DNA of 64,000 bases, taken from Labia minor (taxonomy: Eukaryota; Arthropoda; Insecta; Dermaptera; Spongiphoridae). The notes beneath the pieces are model-generated. The model did no database searches. It was not told where the DNA came from and was given only the letters and a program-made list of their open reading frames with translations. Position numbers and translations under genes: made by a program. Shown one piece after another: positions 34,163-46,237 of this stretch (within the stretch, counting starts at the first letter, position 1; each line of letters opens with the position of its first letter). The DNA lies in assembly GCA_963082975.1 (NCBI GenBank), contig OY720345.1:18502491-18566490 (forward strand). The letters run 5' to 3'.

Positions 34163-35424
34163 TTACTACTTGCCAGAGATAGGATTGAGATCATGAAAAT
34201 TTTCGATGTCGAGATTTTGAGGTTTTTATATGTTTTAATGGCCCTGAGTCATTTTCACTAAGGTTGGGAAAAATGTCTGTATGTGTGTGTGTGTGTCGAG
34301 ATTTTGATGTTTTTATACGTTTTGAAGGTTCCTGAATCATTTTCACTAAGGTTGAGAAAAATGTCTATGTGTCTGTATGTAGACAAGATTACGCAAAAAC
34401 GGTTTGAGCTAGAATAATGAAATTTGGTACACGGGCATTATTCAAAATTCGTAGTTTTCTACCAACTTTTGAGAAATGTAGTTCATTCGAAAGAGAACCA
34501 TTGCCTACCACCATTTTATATTTTTTTTCAAAACTGACCGTAAAAATAAAGATATATATTTGATAGTTTTTCACATGATTAAAAATTGTATAAAACTGCT
34601 TGATTGAATCACTGAAATTACTGGAATTAATTTTTTAAATTTTTTAACACGCACCAGTAACGTGGTGTCATCAACAAAGATCCAAACATATAATATCCCG
34701 TTGAAAACAAATTCAAATTTCACTATCCATATAAATATCTGTAATTGCATACCCATTGCCAATCACGCACCAGCAAGTGGTGTGGTGTTATCAACAAAGA
34801 GCCAAATACGCGCTTGCTTGTGTTGAAGGGTTCTTCTCAGAAGGCTATTAGGGGCGCCCCTTTATCTCAAGAATAAAGAAAACAGAGACTGTGTGTGTGT
34901 GTGTGTGCTGAAATAAAGAAAAACTTGGTAATATGTAAGGTTATTTGATTACATTTCCCGATTTCTTTTTCAAAGTATCAAAGGAAGTTAATATAATATA
35001 ATAATGTAATATAAATGTGTATACGATTATAACATAAAATCCCTGTTTAATACATATTCAAATTGCACTATCCATACAAATACATGTAATTGTATACATA
35101 TTGAACATCCCTTATAAGAGATTTAATGGGTACATCAATTGCTACGCCCCCGTCTAATACCTGGTAATGTATTTAATTTTTATAAAAATTATGATAAAAA
35201 AACAGATGAAATCAAATATTATTTCATAAATTTGCGTAACAAACAAAAATTTAGTATTAAGTCAATATCTTCTTATTTCAATAAAATGTTATCAATGAAA
35301 ATTATATTAAAAACCTTAAATCCTATGATCAGATAGAATAAAATTTTAATTAATTTTCAAATTTAGAAAAAAAACTTGATTACCTAATTCAAATTTGTGA
35401 GATATTCGCGTAGAGACACTCCAG
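34163..35424 (-). repeat. Repeat family A, long copy
   Basis: It opens near TTGCCAGAGATAGGATTGAG, repeats the TCGAGATTTTGATGTTTTTA module twice, and ends GTGAGATATTCGCGTAGAGA then CACTCCAG. It is longer than other copies because of an internal duplication of the middle (two CAGCAAGTGG/CCAGTAACGTGG-like blocks). Confidence 0.65.
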
Positions 35425-36248
35425 ATTTTTTTTTATATTTGCCAATTATATAGTAAAAAATTTAGGATTTAATAATTATAAAATATTTTTTTATCAAATT
35501 TATAGTAAAAAGTAAAATACAAAATTTACAACCATTATTTATATGAATATAAAAACGATTTATTAAAATAATAGTAAGAATAATTAAAATATATAATATA
35601 ATAATAATCTTAGATCAAATATATTTTAGTATCTAAATAATTATTAATCACAGTCTTAAATTCATTGAAAATATTAAAAAAAAAAAAAATTTTGTCATAT
35701 AAATAGGTAATTTTATATTTAATGAATATAAAAGAAGAGTTTAAATAATCAGTCATTTTTATACATATCGAGGGTTATTATTTTTATAAAAATAATATGT
35801 AATAATTTTTAATCTGAAAATTATTATTTTTTATATTAATATTTATATTTTATATAAAATAAATTAATTTAAAATTTTCCAAATTTAAACTTGTAAGATT
35901 TACATTAAATCAAATTTTTTGGTTTTTGTATTATTTTTTGATTGTATTTATACTTACGAATTATAAAATAATTTAATTATTTTATATAGATATTTAATTT
36001 AATTAATTTATTAATTTTTTTTACTTTTTTTTAATATAAATGCATAATGCAAATACACTAAATCTAATAATGGAACCGTTATATATCTTCTAGTAATTAC
36101 AATTTTCTTAAATAATTAGATGAACAAGTATTAATTATCTAATTCCCATACCTTTATAACTTTAAAATAAATATAGTACTTATATGATAAGTTATCAAAA
36201 GCTTTTACCATATATATTTAAATGTTAATGAGAATTTTTGGCATTTAG

Positions 36249-36721
36249 TTAATTTTCATTATTATTTAATTGTTCTTCAGTATTATTTTTATTATCAGAC
36301 TTGGAAATATTTAAGTTTAAATTCTCCTCCATTGTAACATTTGTATCTAATTTATGATTATTTAAACGTTCATTCGACTCATTGGGCCATTTGATAGAAT
36401 TATTGATCTTTATTTCTGGAATTGGTGTTTTTTTTTCTTGTAAAATTGTTATTTGGGAAGGATGCTGGATCTGATTTACTGGTTCAGGGGTGGTTGTAAA
36501 CAGCGTTCTCAAAAGGGCTGCTGTTGGTGATCTTGGTTTTTCACTCCAAACATTCATTTGTCTACGATTAGAGAAGGAAGGCGGTGGGTTTTTAATTCTC
36601 TTCTTTTTTTCTTTTAATTTTTCTTCATTCTCTTCATCGTCATCATCGTCGTCATCATCATCATCATCTTCATCATAACTATCTTCATCATCATCATCAT
36701 CGTCTTCATTTACATTTTCTG
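36249..36721 (-). CDS. Unrecognised gene, exon 7: poly-Asp block and C-terminus
   Basis: Acceptor TTTATAG, phase 1. It starts AENVNEDDDDDDEDSYDE, continues as an Asp/Glu run, then EKLKEKKKRIKNPPPSFSN, MNVWSEKPRSPTAALL and an Asn-rich end before TAA at 36249. On the plus strand the acid block appears as a TCA/TCG repeat (36635-36712), a trinucleotide tract inside coding sequence. Confidence 0.85.
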
Positions 36722-39700
36722 CTATAAAAAATAACCAGGCTTTAATTATAAATATTTTCGTTAAATAAATGTTTTAAAATATAAATAAAATAATAAATAA
36801 ATGTTTTATATTAAATAAATAAAACAAATTATTGTTATTAATCATGAAAATATTTTATCTAGATCAGGCGTGAGTAACCTTTTTTATCAGAGGGCCAAAG
36901 TAAAGTTTAACATTTCTTGAAGGGGGGACTCAGACAAAAAATATCAAGTTAATATAAATTATTAAACCTTAAATATTTAATGTACAATTCAACATAATAC
37001 AAATTTCAAAATATACTTATTGAAATAAGTAAGCATTTTGAATAGAATGAATTGAAAGATTGAATCTTGATACATTTTATTCCAATTTTTATTTCTATCT
37101 TTCACTTTATACTTTTATTTATACCAATTATTCTATTTACATAATCTTAGAAATTATAACTATTTTCATTAACTTTAATAAAATAAATGAAAATTTAAAA
37201 TAAAAATCAATGAAAATAAAATTAAATGTCTTTAGTCTGACTCTCTCTTTATATTTTATAAATAATATTAATTATTATATTAATATCGCTAAAATTGTAA
37301 TTCAATAATTCTTATACTCATATTTTACTTTCAAACATTAAAAAAAAACTTTTTTATTCCATACTAGAAATTAAAAAATGACTAAATGACTGACTTTATT
37401 ATCAAAGGGTCAAACGAAACATTCCTCGGTGGGCCCCAGACAAAAAAAAAGTCAATTTAATATAAATTAAAAATAAAATATTTAATGAACAATTCGCAAC
37501 AACATGTCTCTTTCAAGGTCTGAAAAGATCGTTAATTGTTAATTATAATATGTAATTAACTTAAAGAATATGATAAATGGGGATTAAAGGTGATTATTGA
37601 AAAAACTAAATACATTCACCTGAATGGTAATCAAATCTTAATATATTTAACTATATCTCTCTAGTTCTTTTCCTTAAAATAAAATATCTAAACATAATTT
37701 ATTTTTGAATTAAGTCATATTTAATTTTAATAAATGATAAAAAATATATAAGATAAATGAAAATTAATGACCCTTTTATGATGATTTTTTTGGTAGTATA
37801 ATTTATTTAGTTTTTGCTTTAATAAAAAATTGATATTTAGATTGTATAATAATTACCGTTTGAATTTCTTTGCTGAGGTTTCCTGGCGTAAAGAGGATCA
37901 TAACTGGAACCACTAAAAAAAAAAAAAAATTAAAAATATAAATTATAAATATTGTTGAATAATATGAATTTTTCATTTTTTTTTAAATTTACATTTTAAC
38001 ATTATAATAATAATTTTTGTTATAATATATTAAATTATTGATATACGAGGGCAGGTTAATAAGTCTGCTACTTTTTGAATGAAACAGGTTTTTTAATAAA
38101 TATTATTTTATTTTTCAACGAAGTCTCCTATACATTTCGTCCAACATTTTTCTAATTTTTTATCCCTTCCAAAAATAAGAATTGTCGAGGACATCAAAAT
38201 AGATTTGTTTGTGGGATGATTTCATGGTTAGAGTCAAATCTCTTTCCACCGAGCCATTTCGTCAGGTTTAGAAACAATAGTCGCTCGGAGCTAAATCCTG
38301 AGAAATGGGCGGATAAGGGAGAAATACATATTTTAATTCATGGATTCACTTTTTTCCATGTCAACAAAAACTAAAAGACCCAGCTGGTTCCAATTTCGAC
38401 AGGATCAGATAGTTGCCTGCTGACAAAAGCAGTGTTGCCTTTCATTTAAGAGACGGGAAATTGAAAAAGTCTTATTGACCTGCCCTCGTAGAATTAAAAG
38501 AAGGATGTATGTACCTGAATGGTTGTGCTGGTGATGCCAATGGTCTCCTTGGGAAAAGATTCAGATGAAGTACCATCTGTTTCATCTCTTCTTGTGGAGC
38601 TGGTCTTGGTAACAGAGAAGATGGATAAGCGGGAATGGAAGCTGCTCCAGTGGGAGGCTGATTCACCGCTAATTGACCGGTGATTATAGGTCCAGTGGCT
38701 GCTATAGGACGGCGATTAGCAGCAGCCACCATCGCCTGATTTGCTTCAATCGCTCGAAGAAGCTATGCATAAATAATATATTTAAAAAAATAACCAAAAG
38801 AGGTTGAGATAAAATAAGCAAATTACTTACATCAATCAATTCCTGTCTGGAGAGTTCGTGACGAATGTTTGACTGTTGAGGATACCTTGAACTTCCATCT
38901 GCGAATAAGGGGGGTTTGTTTTCAGGGATGAACCCACCAACAATCTGATGTGTACCATCAGCCATTGGAATAATATCCAACATGACACTGATAGGTCGTG
39001 GGCGTCGTCTAGAAGTTACAGCGGCAGCAGCTGCTGCTGCTGCTGCAGCCGCCGCTGAAGAGGTAACATAAGAAGGAGTTTTAGGAAAAAGAACTTCACT
39101 ACTAGAACTGGAACCTTCAGCTGCTGTTGAAAATGTTTCAGGGCCGGAAGCTCCTATCGGACGATTAAAAATTTTGTTCCGCTCTTCTTCAAAGCGAATC
39201 TAAAATATTCCAATAAGATAATTATTTTAGGAAAAAGACAAATTTTAGTTTTGTTTTTATTTTTTGAAAGCTGAGTATAGATATATCAAAAAGGTTCTCT
39301 TATTTATATGAATATATCTTACAAATTATTTTTAGCTAAATACCAAAACAAGAGATTTTCTATGTGTACTTTTCTTTCAGTCAATTAATCAATTATTTTT
39401 ATTTTCCAATCGAAAAAATTTCTATGTTTTTTGGGATTAAAGATATTGTTATTCTGTTTCACTACCGATATGCGTTTTTTGACAAATCTCTACGTTTCAA
39501 GTCATTCTGATCCCAAAAAATTGGTTTTTCAGTTGATGTGTGTGTGTCGCAGAAATCTTGGTAAATAATATTTTCTTTTGGATATTGTGTCACTCAAGAA
39601 TCGCTGGTTCACAAAATGGTTTACACCAGAGGATCCCAAACTTTTTCGGGATACGGCTCCCAAAATACATCGAATATTTTCACTGGCTCCCTTAATTAGG

Positions 39701-42700
39701 GTGATTTCGAAAACACCAAAACGGGACAAACGGTTTACCTTTTTTTTAGAAGCATATTGAAAAAAATTTAAAAATAATCGAAAATGTTCAAAAGTTTCCC
39801 CACAAAATCATCTTATCATTTTTTTTAGAACCAAAAAATTTCAAGTATTAGGAAATTTTTTCGCGGCTCCCCAGTTTGGGAATCACTGGTTTACACAATA
39901 TTATCTTTTGTGTGAATATAATTTAATTTAAATAAATAATTTTATAAATATATACAAAAGAAAAATAAATTATTATTAACTATTAAATATATATTAACCA
40001 ATTTTAAATCTATACACAACAATTATTAATTAATTTAATTAACAAGCTCTCCCCCCCTCTCATTCTTTTAAATTATATAACCAAAGTATCTATATAAAAT
40101 TTGAGTAAATAATAAAAGAATAGATTTACAATATCAAATTTAATAAAGGAAAATAATATTATTTCATAAATCAACAAAATAAACATTTTCACTTATAATT
40201 TATTTTTTTGTAATTGGATATTGTTCAAAAAGTGGGTATTGTATAATCTGTTGCCTATAGCAGTTGTTGTTAAGAATCAAGTATGAATAAATAACGTTTC
40301 GTTCTCCCATCGCTTCGGGTCAAATACTTTCTTCTTCTTTATCTCCCTCCCTCTCTGTTTCTTTCCGTGACTTGTAAAATACATAGAGATATATTTAAAT
40401 AATAGCTTTGTATAAATTACTGTTTTATAACGAATTATATAAGAAAATTATGATTTATTTATTATTAATTGAGTATTAAATTATTTATGAAAGAATAACA
40501 CCCTCTTCTGTTATTTTTGAATTTCATTTAAGAAAGGGAAGAATGAAAACAAATTTTGAAAGTATTTATTACTTAAGGACAAGCAGAATACCTAATTATA
40601 TGAATTTTTTTAAAATATTGTTTCTGGTAATTGTTCAGTCTAACCGATATATCATGGATTTAGATAAAACTTTAACAGTGGATTTCATTTTTGATTCCAA
40701 ACAAACTTTCCTTATACAATATTTATCGGTCGCTTCTAGATTACGAGATAAAAATTATTAAAGTGATAGATATACTTGTTATGAATGAAAAGCCATTTAA
40801 TAATGTTTTATTGTCTAATTCACTAATTATAAACTTATTCACTAAGAAAGATTATTTAATTAATTAATTTTTTAATCTTCTTATATCCAAACCGAACTTT
40901 TAAAAACAAAAATTTAATGGAGCCCTCTGATGGTTAAATAATAAAACATGGTAGCTAAATAGAATATCAAAGGATTTATATGCAAACTTTAATATTTTTT
41001 ATCTCGTAAACTAGAAGGGACCGCCACATACATCTTAAGGAAAGTATGTTTTGAATCAAAAAAGGAATCCACTGGTAAAGTTTTATCCAAATCCATAATA
41101 TATCTATTAGAATGTACAATTACCTCGATTCTTATTATTTACCTTTCCATCTAAAGTGTTGACTTCGGAAGGATCTTGCGGTTTATAAGCGCTGAATGGG
41201 TCTGTAACATACGCGTGTCCATTTAAAGAGGCTCCAGTTGCTCCGGGTTTATTATTAATATTATTATTAAAATGACCATTATGTTTAGAATTGATAAGTA
41301 CTCCGCTGAATGTCACATCCGGCCGTTGATTCTCACTCTGCGCAAATTGATAAGGATTGATGTTGACTTCTTCCTCCCGATTTAAATACCTTAAAAAAAT
41401 GCAAGAATATATTTTATATTCATTAAATTAATTTTTTTTTAAAGATCATAAATATATACATGAAAAAATGAATAGCGGGAAATTAAGATCATGAATTAAC
41501 CTATTTTAATTTTTTTTTGTTTTTTATATATAATTTAATCGCTTAAATAATTATACTATTAAATTATTTTTTTTAGATATAACAAACAAATGAATAATTA
41601 TTCAATTCAATTAAATTGAATTTTTTTTTCAAATAGATTAATACTTATAAATAAATATATACCGTATATAGGTATATATTTATTAATTTAAAAAAATCAT
41701 CTTGAATACTTAAAATACACACAAATTTGAAAACGTGAGAAATATTTATTTATTTTTTTATTTCTGGAAGCAATTTTAAGATACATATATTAATTATATA
41801 TATTAATATATGCTTATATATAGATTAATTTTTAACAATTTATTTATAATTATTTATTTCAAAAAAAAACAATACCTCCCTTACTATCGTCGGTCGGTAA
41901 AAAGAAAAAAAAATGAATGAATGAGCTGAATCATTAGGTTTGTATTTATTTTCGATTGTGATCTAATCAATTTAAGATAATCGCAAAAGGTCAGTGAAAT
42001 GTTCCTATTGACCTGCCATTCGGGTTAACTTCAGAACAAGATCAGTATTTAGGAATGTGTCACCTGATAATATCTTGGATGTTTTTGGCATCGCTTGGGT
42101 ACCGATAGGAACTGAGTTGTGGATAGCGAGAGCGGAACGGCCGGGGTGCCAACTGATAGTGCTGGTTAAGCAATCGGTGTTGGGCGAATCCGTGTGGGCG
42201 ATATTCCCTCGCAAGGCGGTCGCTGTTGAAAGGCAAAGCCGAACGACTCTCGATAGAACCCTCGTCGACAGGCGACCAATTTGTATTATTTGGCATTGTG
42301 GTGGTCGTGACTAGCGGAGTTGTCGTCTCGACGGGAGTTTCCTCCTCTGCCAGACGAAGAAGGCGTCGTACTGGTGCCTCGTTTCCTGAGGCTGACCCTC
42401 GGATATCCAGCAACGTCAGACACAACTGAGAAAAAGAGAATTAGAAGAGCGTTTCTATTTCTACTTGAGCGATTTCTTACTCCATCATCCACACTCCAAA
42501 AACAATGAAAATTCATAGAAATCAAGAAAGTCTAGGAAGACATTAACGAACGAACCCTTCATGCACATGACATTCTACATATGTTAAAATTTATAAAAAA
42601 AAAGAAAGTCAAAACGGAATTATAAACGAACTTATTAAAAAAAAATATAATTTAAATATGAAATATATATACATATTTTCTTATTTAGATTTTTTAAAAC

Positions 42701-45700
42701 TTTAAAGGGTAATTGTTTAGTCTAACCGATGTATGATAGATTTTGATAAAACTTTACCAGTAGATTCCTTTTTTGATTCAAAACAAACTTCCCTTAAGAA
42801 GTATGTGGCGGTCGCTTCTAGTTTACGAGATAAAAATTATTAAAGTTTGCATATAAACTAGTTATGAATGAGTAACCATTGAATAATGTTTTATTGACTA
42901 ATTCACTAATTATTCACTTATTCACTAATTTTCGGTTTTTATAAGTTCGGTTTGGTTATAAGAAAATTATTAAATTAATTAAGTTTTTAATATTCTTATA
43001 TCTAAACAGAAAATTAATGGAGCCCTCTGATGGTCAAATAATAAAACATGGTAGCTAAATAGGATATCAAAGGATTTATATGCAAACTTTAATAATTTTT
43101 ATCTCGTAAACTAGAAGTGACCGTCTCATCCTGCTTAAGGAAAGTTTGTTTTGAATCAAAAAAAGAATCTATTGGTAAAATTTTATCAAAATTCATCATA
43201 TATCGGTTAGACTAAACAATTACCATTTAAAGAGACAAGTTATTTAAAAAAAAATCCCTTTTTGACATATTCTCTGTATTATAATATAAAACGACCCATC
43301 ACTCATCTTCATCATCTTTATATATGCATCTACATTCATAGAGATCAACGTCGGATAAAGGGACGGAAAGCTTCCCGGGCGCCAAATTTTGAGGGGCGTC
43401 GATATAAAAATAAAATATTTTTTTCATTCATTATTTTTTTTAGATTTTATTGATTAACATTGATTACTTTTCATAAGGTATCTAATTTTTTTTAGTAAGC
43501 AATAAATCGGTTTTTCTTTAATAATACCAAATAAAGGTTACAACGCTTATTATTTTATTATTGTCAACAGATTGAATAATTATAATATTATTTATAAGAA
43601 AACTATTTGTATAGTCAGAATTCATAATAATTCAAAATAAAAAATATATTAATAGACAAAAGCATAAAATTACTAATAAAAATAATGACACCAAAGAATT
43701 TTTAAGGCTTCTATCACACAACATTGATGCAGATGAACGCTTTTTATTTTCTAAAAAGTTTATTTTTATTTATTTTGACAAAATAATGTGTCTTAAAGGG
43801 CGGCAAATCTTATTTTGCCCGGGGCGCTCCAAACTCTGAAATCCATTCTTCTTTCGTCTTCTTCTTAATCCTTAGTAATGGTGAGTCAAATGAAAGTGAA
43901 CCTTACAAGTGCTTTGACCCTGGTTGACTGATATATTATTAATATAATATCAGCATCTGAAGCACGAGATGTTTTGTGATCAGTTTTCTTAGAGAATGCC
44001 AAAAGGTTAGCTCCAGGATTTTTACACAAGGCTTTTCTATATAGACGACAACATTGTCCCCCGGCTAGTAGGTCACAATGGTATCTGTCTCAATGACAAA
44101 GCGAATTACTTTAGAAATAATATTTTGCTTAGCTGTAATCTCTTTTATTTGACTTTCCCATTAATGTTTATATACAGTGTGGCTTTCATAAATCTTGAAT
44201 ATTTTTATTTGCCTCCCTGTGACAAATAATTTAGAAGTAAAAATATTTAATTAATTTATTAATAAAATGGCGATTTAATTTTTAGATTTATTTATTAATC
44301 AAATTAATCAAATTAAATATTTATTTATTTTTATTATTATAAATATATTACCTATTAAATATTATATTTTCAAAGACATATTTTATTTTTCAATTTTTGA
44401 ACATGCTGGGTTTCAAATTGGGTAATTATATAAACTCGTCATCCAGTCATAGGTTTGGATAGAACTTTACCAGTGGATTCCTATTTTAATTCCAAATAAA
44501 CTTTTCTCATGCAATTTTTGCTGGTCGCTTCTAGTTTACAAGATAAAAATTATTAAAGTTTGAATATAAATCCATTGATATTCTATATAGTTACGATGTT
44601 TTATTAATTTGACCTTAAGAGGGCACCACTAATTTTTTTTTTTTGGGGGGGGGAGGGGTTCAGGGATTAGATATAGAAAAATTAAAAAATTAATTAATTA
44701 AATTATTTCCCTATATCCAAACCGAACCGAAAATTAGGAATAAGTGAATAATTAGTGAATTAGTCAATAAAACATTACTTAATGACATGATATTTCGAGG
44801 TTCATAATAAAGTAATTTGACAAACTTTAATAATTTTGATCTCGTAAACTAGAAGCGATCCGTGAAAATTGCATAAGAAAAGTTTATTTGGAATTAAAAA
44901 AGGAACCCACTGGTAAAGTTTTATCCAAATCCATGACTGGTTTATATAATTACCTCAAATTAAATTATCTTGAAACTATTTTAAATTAATTTAGGTATTA
45001 TTAAAATTATTATTTGAAATCTTATTTAAATTCATAATAATTAAAATGAAAGAAAAAACAAAATAATTAAGTTAGTTAAATTTAATAATAAATTATTTTT
45101 TGTTTTAAAATTTTTATTTATGATTTTTTATTATGGGACGAAGTCAACCAAGCCTCCGAGATCAAAATTTGGAAACGATTTGGTAAAAAGTAGCCTGTTC
45201 GATAAAATCAAGGTAAAAGTTGATAGGGTACGTTCTACTGATCATAGTACACCTTCAATAATTTGCATAACCGTCTATATATGCACTATCCTTAAGTAGA
45301 ATGTACAAAAGTCAGAGATTATAATTAATTTTTCAAATGAAAATATACTCATTTCCTTTTAATCTAAACCAAATTTCATTGAAATTCTTTAATTTATAAA
45401 GATTTATATTTTTATATTATACTTTTACTAAATATACATTCATATTTATAGTTGTATTTTCTAAAATATAGAGAATTTTTATCATTTTACAACATATAAT
45501 GGAAATAATTCTAATAATTATAACATTATAATTAATTTGAAATGCAACATAGTATAACGTAACGTAAACTATTTGACGTAATAAATAAAATGACATATTT
45601 TTTTTCAAATTACATTAGAATTATTTAATTATTATTATTCTAGAGATGTTAACTTATTTATTAAAATATTTTTATGTCTGTCTTAGATAATGATTTTTGT

Positions 45701-46205
45701 AATAGAACAATAATTTAGTTTTCATTAACGCTAAAATAAATAAATCTTATGTCCTTGATGGTTAATAAGTGCCAGGAGAATGGGGATTGACAATCAAGAG
45801 GGCGAGACGAGCAGTCAGGCGAAATCCTTTCTCAGGACAATGACTGACTTACTGACACGGTGCCCTCCCTGATATATTTTTACAAATTAGCAACATATAA
45901 AGGAAGGTATTTCAAATAAATTGTTGAATAAATTTTATCCAATAATATTAATATTATATTAATTAAAATGTTTTTTTAGATTAGATTATAAATAATATAA
46001 AAAGTATATTTGATTATTATAAATAAAAATCAAAAAATATAACCTCCTTTCTTAATCCTCCATTCTTAATTAAAATAAAGACAAGTACAGGTGTCAATAT
46101 AATTCCACAATTTATATTATTATCAGTAGTAATCCTTGGTCTATAAGCTATTGCTACTTTGAAAAATATAAAACTGCAGCCATCAAATTATAACATTATA
46201 TATCT

Positions 46206-46237
<32 letters not shown>

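Larger units (their letters stand above)
33886..36248. other. Convergent intergenic region
   Basis: The 3' ends of the plus-strand cadherin and a minus-strand gene face each other here. A large family A copy spans about 34163-35424 and includes GT microsatellites at about 34279-34297 and 34890-34907. The remainder is AT-rich. The open frame 35139-35336 is AT-rich and unsupported. Confidence 0.7.
39200..41142. other. Intron 3 of the unrecognised gene
   Basis: It holds a hAT MITE (39627-39888) and a palindromic family C element (40626-41124). A short block near 39470-39545 is the inverse of one at about 29990-30030. The rest is AT-rich. Confidence 0.7.

Noticed and set aside
36490-36678. Plus-strand poly-Ser open frame
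   Set aside because: It is antisense to the poly-Asp coding block, which has consistent splice phases.
41107-41142. Family C terminus appearing to supply the exon 3 splice donor (an introner-like intron gain)
   Set aside because: Using GAG|GTAATT breaks the frame into exon 4. The donor GGAAAG|GTAAAT 23 bases earlier is stronger and keeps phase 0, so the palindrome only lies beside the real donor.
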